A DNA stretch of 64,000 nt from PXAP01 sp964421595 (GCA_964421595.1 CAYQXY010000003.1:113457-177456); one strand, 5' to 3'; positions 27,700 to 37,503 are shown, numbered from the stretch's first letter. Program-made: numbers and translations. Notes: a model not told the origin generated them from the letters alone.

Positions 27700-28722
27700 A
27701 TGGGCTTATTTTCATTTTTGACGCAGGAGCTGGCCATTGACCTTGGAACTGCAAACACTATTATAATTTATAATGATAAAATTGTGGTTGATGAACCTTC
27801 AATTGTCGCTATAGATCAGAAAACAGGAAAACTTATTGCAATTGGAGAAAGAGCCAGGCAGATGCATGGAAAGACTCATGAAAATATTAAAACAATCAGG
27901 CCTCTGAGGGACGGTGTCATTGCCGATTTCAACGCTGCTGAGCAGATGATAAGGGGAATGATAAAAATAATCAACAACAAGCCGAAACTCTTTACCCCTT
28001 CCCTTAAGATGGTGGTTTGCATACCATCGGGAAGTACCGAGGTAGAAGTTCGGGCGGTAAGAGATTCTTCTGAACATGCGGGAGGTCGTGATGTATTTCT
28101 GATTTTCGAACCTATGGCTGCGGCAATAGGCATCGGCATAGATGTTGAAGCACCAGTCGGAAGCATGATTGTAGATATTGGAGGCGGAACAACTGAAATA
28201 GCTGTTATCGCTCTCGGCGGAATCGTTTGCAACAAGTCCATCAGGGTTGCGGGCGACGGATTCACAGTTGAGATCCAGACATATATGAGACATCAGCATA
28301 ATATAAAGATTGGCGAACGGACTGCTGAGGATATTAAGATTAATGTTGGTTCAGCATTACCTGATCTGGATAATTCTCCTGCCGACTATATTGTACGCGG
28401 ACCAAACCTGATGACTGCAATGCCTATTGAAATTCCTGTATCATACCAGGAGATATCATATTGCCTGGACAAGTCAATATCTAAAATAGAAGCAGCAATA
28501 CTGAATGTCCTGGAGCAGACCCCGCCTGAGCTTTATGCCGATATAGTTTCACGCGGGATAAACCTCGCAGGAGGAGGCGCCCTTCTGAGAGGATTGTCAA
28601 AAAGGCTTACAGATAAAATTAATATTCCTTTTCATGTAGCCGAAGATCCTCTTCACGCAGTGGCCAGGGGAACTGCCATAGCCCTGAAAAACGTAGACAG
28701 ATTCACATTTTTGATGAGATAA
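27700..28722 (+). CDS. mreB: rod shape-determining protein MreB
   Basis: The 340-residue actin homologue polymerises under the membrane and guides cell-wall elongation. Typical MreB segments are present: DLGTANT (phosphate 1), IPSGSTEVEVRAVRDS, GGGTTEIAVI (phosphate 2), and AGGGALLRG (adenosine). The N-terminal amphipathic start MGLFSFLTQ can bind the membrane. It starts the elongasome gene set mreB-mreC-mreD-PBP2-rodA. Confidence 0.98.
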   Translation: MGLFSFLTQELAIDLGTANTIIIYNDKIVVDEPSIVAIDQKTGKLIAIGERARQMHGKTHENIKTIRPLRDGVIADFNAAEQMIRGMIKIINNKPKLFTPSLKMVVCIPSGSTEVEVRAVRDSSEHAGGRDVFLIFEPMAAAIGIGIDVEAPVGSMIVDIGGGTTEIAVIALGGIVCNKSIRVAGDGFTVEIQTYMRHQHNIKIGERTAEDIKINVGSALPDLDNSPADYIVRGPNLMTAMPIEIPVSYQEISYCLDKSISKIEAAILNVLEQTPPELYADIVSRGINLAGGGALLRGLSKRLTDKINIPFHVAEDPLHAVARGTAIALKNVDRFTFLMR

Positions 28723-28737
28723 TGGGAGTATTCAGAA

Positions 28738-29568
28738 ATGCGGAACCTGATAAGATTCATACTGAATAACCATTTTTTCCTGCTATTCATATTATTTGAA
28801 GCAGTGGCCTTATTTTTGGTTTTTCAAAATAATAATTATCAGAGGGCATTTGCATTTAACATGACAAGGAATATAAGCGGGAAAATAAGTTCCAATATAT
28901 TCTCGCTCAGGCAATACCTCTATCTGACCGAAACCAACATGGCCCTGCTGGAAGAAAACAGTAAGTTACGAAACAGTCTTCTGTCCTCATATAAATTAAG
29001 AATATCAGACCCCGGAAATGTAGAGTTTGATTCGGCATGGACGCGGCAATACAATTTTATGCCTGCAAGGGTAATTAAAAACTCTGTAAACAAGCAATAT
29101 AATTTCATCAATATTGACAAGGGCTTTGCTCACGGGATCGGTCCTGATATGGCAGTGATTTCCGGTAAAGGTGTAGTCGGGATAGTGACCGGAGTATCAG
29201 AACATTTTTCAACAATAATTCCTGTGCTTAATATTGACCTAAGGTTAAGTTCCAAATTAAAAAACACCAACTATTTCGGCTCCCTTCACTGGGATGGCAA
29301 AGATCCGGGAATGGCCATACTCAACGAGATACCGCACCATGTAATCCTGAATAAGGGTGATACAATTGTCACATCAGGCTTCTCGGCTATATTTCCTGAA
29401 GGTATTATGGTTGGTATTATTGACGAGTTCGAGATTGAAGGCGGCAACTTTTATACTGTTAAGGTTCAACTCTCTACTGATTTCAGGAACCTGAATTATG
29501 TTTATGTAATCGAAGATCTTTTCAAAGATGAATTATTGGAATTAGAAAGTACTGTAGCTTATGATTAA
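28738..29568 (+). CDS. mreC: rod shape-determining protein MreC
   Basis: The 276-residue protein has one N-terminal transmembrane helix (about residues 12-30), a coiled coil (about 50-80) and the periplasmic beta-rich MreC domain. It connects MreB to PBP2 and RodA in the periplasm. Ends with a 8-base overlap with mreD (stop 29568, mreD start 29561), a sign of translational coupling. Confidence 0.94.
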   Translation: MRNLIRFILNNHFFLLFILFEAVALFLVFQNNNYQRAFAFNMTRNISGKISSNIFSLRQYLYLTETNMALLEENSKLRNSLLSSYKLRISDPGNVEFDSAWTRQYNFMPARVIKNSVNKQYNFINIDKGFAHGIGPDMAVISGKGVVGIVTGVSEHFSTIIPVLNIDLRLSSKLKNTNYFGSLHWDGKDPGMAILNEIPHHVILNKGDTIVTSGFSAIFPEGIMVGIIDEFEIEGGNFYTVKVQLSTDFRNLNYVYVIEDLFKDELLELESTVAYD

Positions 29569-30067
29569 GGTTTTGCCCCGCAATATTTTACGAATAATTG
29601 TGCTTGTGATATTCCAGGTGTTTATATTGAACAATATTCAGTTAAGCGGTTTCATAAATCCATATTTCTACGTTTTGTTTATTCTGCTCCTTCCCTTCGA
29701 AACTCCGGGATGGCTTCTGCTCTCACTCGGATTTACGATTGGGCTTGTAATCGATCTTTTCTCCAACACTCCGGGACTGCATGCATCTGCTACGGTATTC
29801 ATGGCATTTTTAAGGCCGATTGTACTTGATTCATTCGCTCCCAGAGACGGATATGAACCGGGAACCTTTCCCCGCATTTATTACTACGGGTTTGGCTGGT
29901 TTTTTCAATATTCACTGATCCTTATACTTGCCCACCATATTTTTCTGTTTTATATGGAGGTATTTCGTCTCAGCGATTTCTTCCTGACACTCTGGAGGGC
30001 TATACTAAGTACAGTTTTCACACTTTTTCTGGTGGTAATAAGCCAGTACTTTATATACAGGAAATAA
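29561..30067 (+). CDS. mreD: rod shape-determining protein MreD
   Basis: The 168-residue inner-membrane protein has five to six hydrophobic helices and matches MreD in length and position. The YFYVLFILLLPFETPGW segment is typical of Bacteroidota MreD. It overlaps mreC by 8 bases and ends one base before the PBP2 start, so the whole set is one operon. Confidence 0.93.
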   Translation: MIKVLPRNILRIIVLVIFQVFILNNIQLSGFINPYFYVLFILLLPFETPGWLLLSLGFTIGLVIDLFSNTPGLHASATVFMAFLRPIVLDSFAPRDGYEPGTFPRIYYYGFGWFFQYSLILILAHHIFLFYMEVFRLSDFFLTLWRAILSTVFTLFLVVISQYFIYRK

Positions 30068-30068
30068 A

Positions 30069-32111
30069 ATGAAGGATCATTATTCAGACAGAAAGTATAT
30101 TATAGGGACAATGATGGTAATTCCTGTACTGTTTTTTATAGTCAGGCTTTTTGTCCTTCAGGTAATTGATCCGTCCTACAAAATGAGCGCCGACAGTAAT
30201 GTGCTTCGGCATGTGACCCAGTATCCTTCGCGTGGACTCATTTACGACAGAAATGGTGAGATTCTGGTCTTCAATGAGCCGGTATATGACCTTATGGTAG
30301 TGCCCAGCCAGCTGGCTCCTTTCGATACAGCAGAATTCTGCAGCATTCTCGAAATTGACAAAGAGTATGTTGACACTGAAATCAGGAAGGCAAGAGCTTA
30401 TTCCCGTTTTCGCTCATCAGTTTTTCTTAAGCAAATATCGTCAATTACCTATGCTGTTCTTCAGGAAAGACTATACAAGTTCCCGGGTTTTTATGTCCAG
30501 CCCAGGACCCTGAGAAAATACCCCCGCGATATTGCGGCTCATGTTCTTGGCTATGTTGGTGAAGTTGACAACTCCATTGTTGACGGAAATACCGGGTATT
30601 TAATGGGAGATTATATAGGTATAACAGGTATTGAAAAAACCTATGAGGAAGAGCTTAAAGGTATTAAAGGAGTAAACATGTTCCTTGTCGATGTTCATAA
30701 CCGCATCATGGGGACATACCAGGAAGGTAAATTTGATTCCTCTGCCGAGGTTGGAACAGACATTACCTTATCTATTGATGCCATCCTTCAGGAATACGGG
30801 GAAAAACTGATGACTAACAAGATCGGCAGTATTGTTGCTATCGAACCCTCATCCGGAGAAATCCTGTCACTTGTCTCCGCTCCAACATATGATCCTGATT
30901 TGCTGGTAGGACGTATACGCACTCCAAATTTCAGGCAGCTCGCATCAGATACCCTGAAACCACTTTTCAACCGCGCGCTGATGGCACATTACCCTCCCGG
31001 TTCTATTTTCAAGGTAGTGAATGGATTAGTCACTCTGCAGGAAAATATTATCAACGAAAATACCAGCCATTCATGCCCCGGGTACTATTCTGTAGGGAGG
31101 CTGACCGTGAGATGCAGGCATCATGTAAGTCCCGTCAGGCTGCCCGGAGCACTGCAGGTATCATGTAATACCTATTTCGCCATTGGTTTCAGGAGCCTTC
31201 TCGACAACCCTAAATACGGGTCAGTAACAAACGGCTTTAATGTATGGGCAGATCATGTGAGGTCATTCGGACTCGGCGACAGGCTTAACGGCGATTTCCC
31301 CAATGAACTCCGGGGAAATGTTCCGTTGTCAAGCTATTATGATCGCTTTTATGGTGAAAACCGATGGCGCTCACTGCAACTGGTATCACTCTCAATTGGG
31401 CAGGGAGAGATGATGGTGACTCCTATTCAGATGGCCAACCTTACAGCCGCAATTGCCAACAGGGGTCATTATTATACTCCCCACGTGCTAAAAAGCATTG
31501 GTGAATCAGGAACTAATCCGGAGTTTTCCCAAATCAGGCAAACAACAATAGATTCTATTCATTTTGAACCTGTTATAGAAGGTATGTACAGGGCGGTTAA
31601 TGGGCCCGATGGAGGAACAGCGAGGGTTGCAGAGTTTCGCGGACTGGATATTTGCGGCAAGACAGGAACTGTGCAAAATCCCCATGGTGATGACCATTCT
31701 GTATTTATTGGGTTTGCACCAAGGGATAATCCAAAAATTGCCATTGCGGTGTATGTCGAAAATGCAGGTTTCGGATCAACAGTAGCTGCTCCTATAGCAA
31801 GCCTTATAATAGAAAAATACCTGACAGGGGAAGTAACACGAAAATATCTTGAAGAGAGGATGATAAAAACCGACTTCATAAATCCGCCGGTAATTGTCAG
31901 GGCAGCAGCGCCGGCGCAGGAACCAGCAAGTGTAAATGATGCTGACACTACAAATGAAACCTTAACAGAACCTGTCCCGTTAAATGAAATTGATGCCGAA
32001 ACCAGATCAGTGGCAGAGCCTGAACCAGAGCCCGGACCAGAAACAGATACTGAACCGGATCGTACTGATGAAAATGAACCACCTGCAGGCCAGAAGCCTG
32101 AAATTGAATAA
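30069..32111 (+). CDS. mrdA: penicillin-binding protein 2 (elongasome transpeptidase)
   Basis: The 680-residue class B PBP has an N-terminal transmembrane helix (about residues 13-31), the PBP dimerisation/pedestal domain, and a transpeptidase domain with the catalytic SxxK (Ser312-Ile-Phe-Lys), SCN and KTG motifs. It cross-links peptidoglycan during elongation with RodA. The C-terminal tail of about 70 residues is low in hydrophobics and rich in Glu, Pro and Thr with EPEPEPGPE repeats; it is probably disordered and is not usual for PBP2. Lies 2 bases after mreD and 58 bases before rodA. Confidence 0.97.
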   Translation: MKDHYSDRKYIIGTMMVIPVLFFIVRLFVLQVIDPSYKMSADSNVLRHVTQYPSRGLIYDRNGEILVFNEPVYDLMVVPSQLAPFDTAEFCSILEIDKEYVDTEIRKARAYSRFRSSVFLKQISSITYAVLQERLYKFPGFYVQPRTLRKYPRDIAAHVLGYVGEVDNSIVDGNTGYLMGDYIGITGIEKTYEEELKGIKGVNMFLVDVHNRIMGTYQEGKFDSSAEVGTDITLSIDAILQEYGEKLMTNKIGSIVAIEPSSGEILSLVSAPTYDPDLLVGRIRTPNFRQLASDTLKPLFNRALMAHYPPGSIFKVVNGLVTLQENIINENTSHSCPGYYSVGRLTVRCRHHVSPVRLPGALQVSCNTYFAIGFRSLLDNPKYGSVTNGFNVWADHVRSFGLGDRLNGDFPNELRGNVPLSSYYDRFYGENRWRSLQLVSLSIGQGEMMVTPIQMANLTAAIANRGHYYTPHVLKSIGESGTNPEFSQIRQTTIDSIHFEPVIEGMYRAVNGPDGGTARVAEFRGLDICGKTGTVQNPHGDDHSVFIGFAPRDNPKIAIAVYVENAGFGSTVAAPIASLIIEKYLTGEVTRKYLEERMIKTDFINPPVIVRAAAPAQEPASVNDADTTNETLTEPVPLNEIDAETRSVAEPEPEPGPETDTEPDRTDENEPPAGQKPEIE

Positions 32112-32169
32112 TTCATGAAAGCCTGGATCGTGACAGACGCAGGCTGTTAAAGTAAGAACCAAAGAGAGA

Positions 32170-33594
32170 ATGATCAGAAAAATTAACATTTGGACTAATC
32201 TTGACTGGATAACTGTTCTGGTGTTCCTCGTTATGCTCCTTACCGGCTGGATAAGCATCTATTCATCTGTATATGATGAAGCTCATCAAAGTATTTTCGA
32301 TACTTCCCAGCGCTACGGAAAACAAATGATATGGATAATTGCTGCGATCGTTATTGCCGCAATTGTGATGATGACAGACTCAAAACTTTTTCTGTTCTTC
32401 TCATATTTTTTTTACGGTTTTACAATTCTGCTTCTGGTAGCCGTGCTTGCTGTTGGTGTCGAGATTAACGGACAGGTTTCATGGTTCCAGTTTGCCGGCC
32501 TTCAGATACAGCCATCTGAATTTGCCAAACTGGCCACTGCACTTGTGCTGGCACAATACCTGAGTTCGACCAAACATAAAATTAACAGTTCCAAGGCGCT
32601 TTTCCATGTCGGCGGATTGGTTTTAATGCCCGTTGCACTTATCATGCTGCAGCCTGATCTCGGTTCGGCAGTAGTTTTCTTTTCTTTTATCCTTGTTCTT
32701 TACCGTGAGGGTCTCAACGGGTGGGTGCTGTTTTTTATTTTTGTTCTTATTGTTTTGTCGGTTCTTACTTTATTGATGAGTGAGATAAATATGCTTGCAC
32801 TGCTTGTTGTTACTTCCTTTACAATTTACCTTGCAGTAGGGAGAAACTTCAAACTTACACTAAAGGCAGCTCTGTTTTTTGTATTAACCGGCCTGTTCGT
32901 TCTTGGTTTATTCCGGTTAGTTTCTCCGGGAACCGGCTTATTTATCCAGCTTACCATTTCCGCTCTCACAGGATGTGTAATTCTGTTGTTTCTTTCTTTC
33001 ATTAACAGGAGAAATAAGGCAGCCATGTTGCTTGGCTTCCTGATAACCGCAATTATTTATACATACTCGGTAGATTACATATTTGATAATGTACTGATGC
33101 CACACCAGAAGAGCCGGATAAATATCGTTCTGGGGTTTGATGACGATCCGATGGGGCAGAGTTATAATATTAACCAGTCAAAAATTGCCATAGGCAGTGG
33201 TGGACTTACCGGGAAAGGGTTTCTGCAGGGAACTCAGACCAAGTTTAATTTTGTTCCCGAACAAAGTACAGATTTCATCTTTTGCACCATAGGCGAAGAA
33301 TGGGGATTTGCCGGCACATTCATCTTACTCTCACTCTTTATATTATTGCTTTTGAGGCTGGTGTACCTGGCTGAACGGCAAAGGTCAGCATTTGCCCGGA
33401 TCTATGGCTATTCTATAATTGCCATATTTTTCACTCATATTGTTATTAATGTTGGAATGACTATAGGGCTTGTGCCTGTTATCGGGATTCCCCTGCCTTT
33501 TATAAGTTACGGAGGATCGTCTCTCTGGGCCTTTACTATAATGCTGTTCATATTTCTGAGACTGGATGCCGGAAGAATGGAATTTTTAAAATAG
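32170..33594 (+). CDS. rodA: rod shape-determining protein RodA (SEDS glycosyltransferase)
   Basis: The 474-residue membrane protein polymerises peptidoglycan glycan strands. Typical SEDS segments are present: FQFAGLQIQPSEFAKL, LQPDLGSA, the GGLTGKG/FVPEQSTDFIF region, and GIPLPFISYGGSS near the end. It is longer than E. coli RodA by about 100 residues because of an added hydrophobic stretch in the middle (about residues 185-300, three to four helices) between the DLGSA loop and the large extracellular loop, as often seen in Bacteroidota. Last gene of the operon, convergent with a lipoprotein gene 20 bases on. Confidence 0.96.
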   Translation: MIRKINIWTNLDWITVLVFLVMLLTGWISIYSSVYDEAHQSIFDTSQRYGKQMIWIIAAIVIAAIVMMTDSKLFLFFSYFFYGFTILLLVAVLAVGVEINGQVSWFQFAGLQIQPSEFAKLATALVLAQYLSSTKHKINSSKALFHVGGLVLMPVALIMLQPDLGSAVVFFSFILVLYREGLNGWVLFFIFVLIVLSVLTLLMSEINMLALLVVTSFTIYLAVGRNFKLTLKAALFFVLTGLFVLGLFRLVSPGTGLFIQLTISALTGCVILLFLSFINRRNKAAMLLGFLITAIIYTYSVDYIFDNVLMPHQKSRINIVLGFDDDPMGQSYNINQSKIAIGSGGLTGKGFLQGTQTKFNFVPEQSTDFIFCTIGEEWGFAGTFILLSLFILLLLRLVYLAERQRSAFARIYGYSIIAIFFTHIVINVGMTIGLVPVIGIPLPFISYGGSSLWAFTIMLFIFLRLDAGRMEFLK

Positions 33595-33614
33595 CTGACC
33601 ATTAAACCTGTAAA

Positions 33615-34211
33615 TCAAAAATTGTAAAAATTTTCATATCCTATACCAAGGTCAAATCTTCCAAAAGATACAGATACGGGCTCATTGTTCAGGAAGGTTT
33701 TAAAACTAAAACGTCCTGACACTATAGTTCTTGTCATCTCTTCATCAACATAAAGACGCTGAACTTTTTTCACTTCAAGTTCCCCCTCAATAAGCTCCAG
33801 TACAGATACTTCATCTCTGGTTTTCAGCGTTACAGTCCGGCCGGCCTCTTTCAGATTAATTGCAGAATTATCCATTTGAATAAGCTCATAATGTGTGGCC
33901 GGAGAATAGCCCTTCAGGGAGAATTTCAGATCAATTTCTTCGCCACCCATCATACCTCTCAGAATCAGATGCAAAGTGTCAGAATTGACTATCACTTTGG
34001 AAGGAAGCTCATAATCGGATGAAACAAAGGGCTTTCTGTCAATGTAAGCTCCGAATGTATTATATCCCCACTCTGAATAAACCGGCAGTCCGGGAGAGTA
34101 TGGATCTTCAATAAAAATTGTTTCTGATAAGCTGAAATCGTCCATCTTCTCGCATGAAGAAATTAGAAATTGTAAAGCAATCAGAAAATAGATTATTCTT
34201 GTTGTTTTCAT
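33615..34211 (-). CDS. uncharacterised lipoprotein
   Basis: The 198-residue product has a lipoprotein signal (lipobox LISSC, Cys at about residue 20) and then a soluble region rich in beta strands. I do not recognise a family. It follows the 34229-35023 barrel gene by 17 bases on the same strand and is probably cotranscribed with it and with the PD40 lipoprotein gene. Hence the three gene products may form an outer-membrane assembly, which is inference from context. Confidence 0.8.
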   Translation of the reverse strand: MKTTRIIYFLIALQFLISSCEKMDDFSLSETIFIEDPYSPGLPVYSEWGYNTFGAYIDRKPFVSSDYELPSKVIVNSDTLHLILRGMMGGEEIDLKFSLKGYSPATHYELIQMDNSAINLKEAGRTVTLKTRDEVSVLELIEGELEVKKVQRLYVDEEMTRTIVSGRFSFKTFLNNEPVSVSFGRFDLGIGYENFYNF

Positions 34212-34228
34212 GGTTAAATTATTTTTGC

Positions 34229-35023
34229 TTATCGGTTGACAGGAATTTGCAACGAAAACTTTACACCTCCGAAATAACTGCTTTCGGTAAGATTGAAAAT
34301 ATTCCGGGTGAGAAAAACTGATGGCATAAATACTTCAATTAAATAATTTGGATCTCCCTGTTTTCCAATTTTTAGTCCTGCAGAACTATACAATGTTGAA
34401 TAATGTTTCCCGGTACTCAATTCAAGCGCATTCAAAATAGAATCGTGATATACCTCCATGTGGTTTTCAAAAAAATCAATACCTGTCCTTTTCCTCAGGC
34501 TTTTAAAGCTAAAATCGCCACCCGCCTTGATAAACAGTTCGAATATTGAGTATTCAAGCGGAACAAACATGATTTCCACCGGAACAGAAATAAAATGAAT
34601 GTTTTCATTTATTGAGGTAACCCGGGCAAATTTTGTATTGTTTTCGAGCATGGAATAACGCAGGTAAAAAAAACGGGCATTCCATGAACTGAATCCTGTT
34701 ATTTCGGTGTTAAAACCTGTATATCTCAGTCCGGATGAAAAACCTGTCCTGAATTTAGTATTGAAATACTCCCATCTCAAACCGGCTATAAAACCTGATG
34801 ATTCAGAATAAATATGCCCGTATGAACTTTGATTAACATAAAAGGAATTAATATTCTGCCTGATTGCTATGTTCTCTTTTATGCTTCCTTCAGGATAGAT
34901 GAAACCAAACTCCGGGTATATGAACCTCAACCAGTCAGAATGCCGTTTTTCATCGTTGTTCTGCGAATAGAGGCTTAACAGTGAATTTATAACAATAACA
35001 AAGGCCAGTACCAGATGCTTCAT
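34229..35023 (-). CDS. putative outer-membrane beta-barrel protein
   Basis: The 264-residue product has a signal peptide (about residues 1-20, ending SLYSQ) and repeated alternating aromatic strands (for example YFNTKFRTGFSSGLRYTGF, NARFFYLRY, YFGGVKFSLQIPV at the C terminus), typical of small Bacteroidota barrels. The C-terminal strand ends with VNR rather than a terminal Phe. Function unknown. Middle gene of a three-gene minus-strand group. Confidence 0.75.
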   Translation of the reverse strand: MKHLVLAFVIVINSLLSLYSQNNDEKRHSDWLRFIYPEFGFIYPEGSIKENIAIRQNINSFYVNQSSYGHIYSESSGFIAGLRWEYFNTKFRTGFSSGLRYTGFNTEITGFSSWNARFFYLRYSMLENNTKFARVTSINENIHFISVPVEIMFVPLEYSIFELFIKAGGDFSFKSLRKRTGIDFFENHMEVYHDSILNALELSTGKHYSTLYSSAGLKIGKQGDPNYLIEVFMPSVFLTRNIFNLTESSYFGGVKFSLQIPVNR

Positions 35024-35142
35024 TTTATTTGTAATTAATATTTAAAAATCAATACTGATGCTTTCAAACGGGTAACAGGATTATAATTGCCTGCAAACTC
35101 TCATCGGAGAGCTATAAAACATATTACCCCGTGGCTTTAAAA

Positions 35143-36171
35143 TCAATATTTGTCAACCCCAACAAAATAGAGATCATACCCTCCTTTCCCTCCGGGCCTG
35201 TTGGAGGAAAAAACCATCATGTTCTTCATTTCATCAACACCTTCATCGAAAATGACCGGTCTGTATTCATCATATCCGGAGTTAATTTCCGGGCCAAAAT
35301 TGACAGGGGCTCCCCATTTTCCGTTTGTAAACCTTGAATAATAAAGATCGAATCCTCCATAGCCACCAGGCCTGTCTGAAGTAAAAACCAGAGTATTCCC
35401 GAATATGAAAGGACATTTATCCTCATGGGGACCTGACAACTCAGTTTCTTTAAATACTTCACTGTAACTGCTGGCTGACAATGTGCTGATTAGTTCACTA
35501 TTATTATCAAGTTCAACATAAAAGATGTTGAAAGTACCATTATCCCGGTCAGAGCAAAAATACATTCTCGAAAAATCATTATTTATTGTCGGGTACAGAT
35601 CATTATATTCGGAGTTTACGATATTTGCCGGTGTGATCTCAGAAAAGTCTGAGTCATCTGATTTCCAGATAAAGTTTATATCAAATGGGCCATTGGAGTC
35701 AGTTGCATATAAAAACAAAAATTCGATATCTTCAAAGTTGTTGTTTTGGTAGGTTAATAAATAAGGTCCGTACTCATCGCCCGGTGTATTGATTTTATCA
35801 AGCCCGTCTTTTATGATATCGTACTTTTCCCTGAAGATGCCCCAGTTTGAATATTCATTGGTGACATTGAGGATTCCGGTACTTTTGGTGAAATTGACAT
35901 TCATAGGCTGGTAAATAATATCAAAATTTTCACCCTGGCTGTTCCTGTTTGTAGAAAAACAAAAAGGTATTAACCAGCCTGATGTCGGTGCTGCAGAGTT
36001 GAAATCGTCATATTCGCTGTTAAAAGCTTCAAGATTAACCGGAATTACCGGTAAACTTCCAGGATAATATGGTTCTTCGCCAGATTCACAGGAAAAGAGC
36101 GAGATCAATATGAAAAAAATAATGGATCGTGTGAAAATAGCTTTTCTGTTGAAGTTTGATGGTGTTTTCAT
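35143..36171 (-). CDS. PD40 (WD40-like) beta-propeller lipoprotein
   Basis: With the start at the ATG complementary to 36169-36171 the product has 342 residues and a signal with lipobox LFSC (Cys about residue 28); a longer frame starts at 36219. The mature part carries PD40 repeats (for example FCSDRDNGTFNIFYV, FTSDRPGGYGGFDLYY, FSSNRPGGKGGYDLYF), as in the TolB-like proteins and the PorE/PorW-type secretion lipoproteins of Bacteroidota. It is therefore a periplasmic or outer-membrane-anchored beta-propeller that probably holds partners together. It lies upstream of the barrel and lipoprotein genes. Confidence 0.85.
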   Translation of the reverse strand: MKTPSNFNRKAIFTRSIIFFILISLFSCESGEEPYYPGSLPVIPVNLEAFNSEYDDFNSAAPTSGWLIPFCFSTNRNSQGENFDIIYQPMNVNFTKSTGILNVTNEYSNWGIFREKYDIIKDGLDKINTPGDEYGPYLLTYQNNNFEDIEFLFLYATDSNGPFDINFIWKSDDSDFSEITPANIVNSEYNDLYPTINNDFSRMYFCSDRDNGTFNIFYVELDNNSELISTLSASSYSEVFKETELSGPHEDKCPFIFGNTLVFTSDRPGGYGGFDLYYSRFTNGKWGAPVNFGPEINSGYDEYRPVIFDEGVDEMKNMMVFSSNRPGGKGGYDLYFVGVDKY

Positions 36172-36648
36172 GCTGGTATAAAAGTTACCCATTACAGTTG
36201 TAATAAAAATTAATATCAATAGAGGTAAGTAGTGTTTTATGCCTGTTAGACGGAGTATTTCTGAATGGTTGGAATTTAAATTCGATTATTTTATTGAGAG
36301 TTTTCCTGGTAATTGAAATATTTAATCCGGCTGAAAGACTATTTGTCTTTTTCAGATGCATCAATTACGAAACAGGGCACGCCAAAAGAATTGAATAAAG
36401 CATGGTGATCCATCCGTGGCGACCACATGATTAGCAATTTAAACTTGCTTAGATTAGTTCTTACAAATTATTCGAACGAAAAGAAATCTGATTATCCCTG
36501 TTGCCCTGTTGGATACAACTATTACCAGATCGCCTTGCATTTTCCGGGTTCAGGCTATATCAAATCTTAATTATTTATATGACGGAAGAAAGGTAAAAAA
36601 TTGGATATCAGGCAGATATTTTTCTTAATTCTATCAGCCTGAAAATTA
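36172..36648. other. intergenic region with repeat A
   Basis: This 477-base gap lies between the PD40 gene and the AcpH-like gene. It holds one degenerate repeat copy (listed separately); I see nothing else. Confidence 0.5.
36371..36452 (-). repeat. dispersed intergenic repeat A, copy 1 (degenerate)
   Basis: Read on the minus strand, 36452-36371 matches repeat A: AAGCAAGTTTAAATTGCTAA, then a GTGGTCGCCAC hairpin, then GGATGGATCACCATGC and TTTATTC. One C of the 3' arm region is missing (CACCATG, not CACCCATG) and the second arm is lost. It is in the same orientation as the AcpH-like gene, 197 bases after its stop. Confidence 0.8.
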
Positions 36649-37263
36649 TCATACCAGACTTGGCGAATGGAATTCATTTACGGGTACAGAGTGCTTTTCT
36701 TCAACATATGCAACTAACTGAGGAAAGTATTCCATAAAGTCCTCCTTGAATAAATTATAATTATTTCTAAGCTCTGATATTGCAAACGTTGTTTCGTTGG
36801 GCAGGGATGTCCTTTTTGTCATCCTCCTGAGCACTCCTTCTATTCCTTCGATGCTGGTATATGATTCGAGCCAGTTGTTGATAATGAAAAAGGGGAGAAA
36901 TGTTTTTATTTCATTGGGCAGAATAAAATAATTTTTTACCAGGATCTCGTACATATTTATAACATACTGTGGTAGCGGATGTCTGGAATAGGTACTCCAT
37001 TCGCTGGCAAGAAAATGGTCGTAAAAAATATCAACTATGACTCCTGAATAACGCCTGAATCTTCTTTTCAGGTGCATCTGGCTCCGGATAGAGATAGGGT
37101 GAGAGTCGGTGAAACTATCTATTTTACGGTGCAGAATTATCCCTTTGCGAACAAGTTCAGGGTATTTTTCATAATTCTTTCCTTTTACATAATCACCGAT
37201 AAAATTCCCAACCTTGATCTCGTCGGAATCGCCGGATAAATATATATGTGCAAGAAAATTCAA
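36649..37263 (-). CDS. AcpH-like acyl carrier protein phosphodiesterase family
   Basis: The 204-residue protein starts MNFLAHIYLSGD and has the GNFIGDYVKG and LHRKIDSFTDSHP segments with His and Asp residues that fit the metal-binding HD-like AcpH (DUF479) family. In E. coli AcpH removes the phosphopantetheine arm from acyl carrier protein; the activity of Bacteroidota members has not been settled. No neighbours explain it. Confident of family, cautious on substrate. Confidence 0.87.
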   Translation of the reverse strand: MNFLAHIYLSGDSDEIKVGNFIGDYVKGKNYEKYPELVRKGIILHRKIDSFTDSHPISIRSQMHLKRRFRRYSGVIVDIFYDHFLASEWSTYSRHPLPQYVINMYEILVKNYFILPNEIKTFLPFFIINNWLESYTSIEGIEGVLRRMTKRTSLPNETTFAISELRNNYNLFKEDFMEYFPQLVAYVEEKHSVPVNEFHSPSLV

Positions 37264-37461
37264 GTTGCCAGGTTGTTTTTATGTCTGGTTCGCTAAATAC
37301 ATTCATTATTTCCAATAAAGATAATGATATTTAGATCAACATATAAAATCACCAGTATGTTTTAGAACTTTTTTTGGAAATATTCTATAAATTTTTTTTA
37401 TCAGTTATCTGTAGCGAAAAAATGATGCTATATAGCAGATTTATGTTGTCGTTATTAAATT

Positions 37462-37469
37462 TATATTTG
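37462..37469 (+). promoter_or_regulatory. candidate -7 box of the COG2403 gene
   Basis: TATATTTG fits TAnnTTTG, 35 bases before the ATG at 37504. A TTTA at 37440-37443 stands in the -33 position at spacing 18. Confidence 0.5.
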
Positions 37470-37503
37470 CATACGATAATAATCAAAATCAAAAAACTAT
37501 TGT

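Noticed and set aside
31559..32116. minus-strand ORF of 185 codons opposite the PBP2 tail
   Set aside because: It is antisense to PBP2 and Ser-rich, an effect of the Glu/Pro/Thr-rich tail on the other strand; no start signal or family seen.
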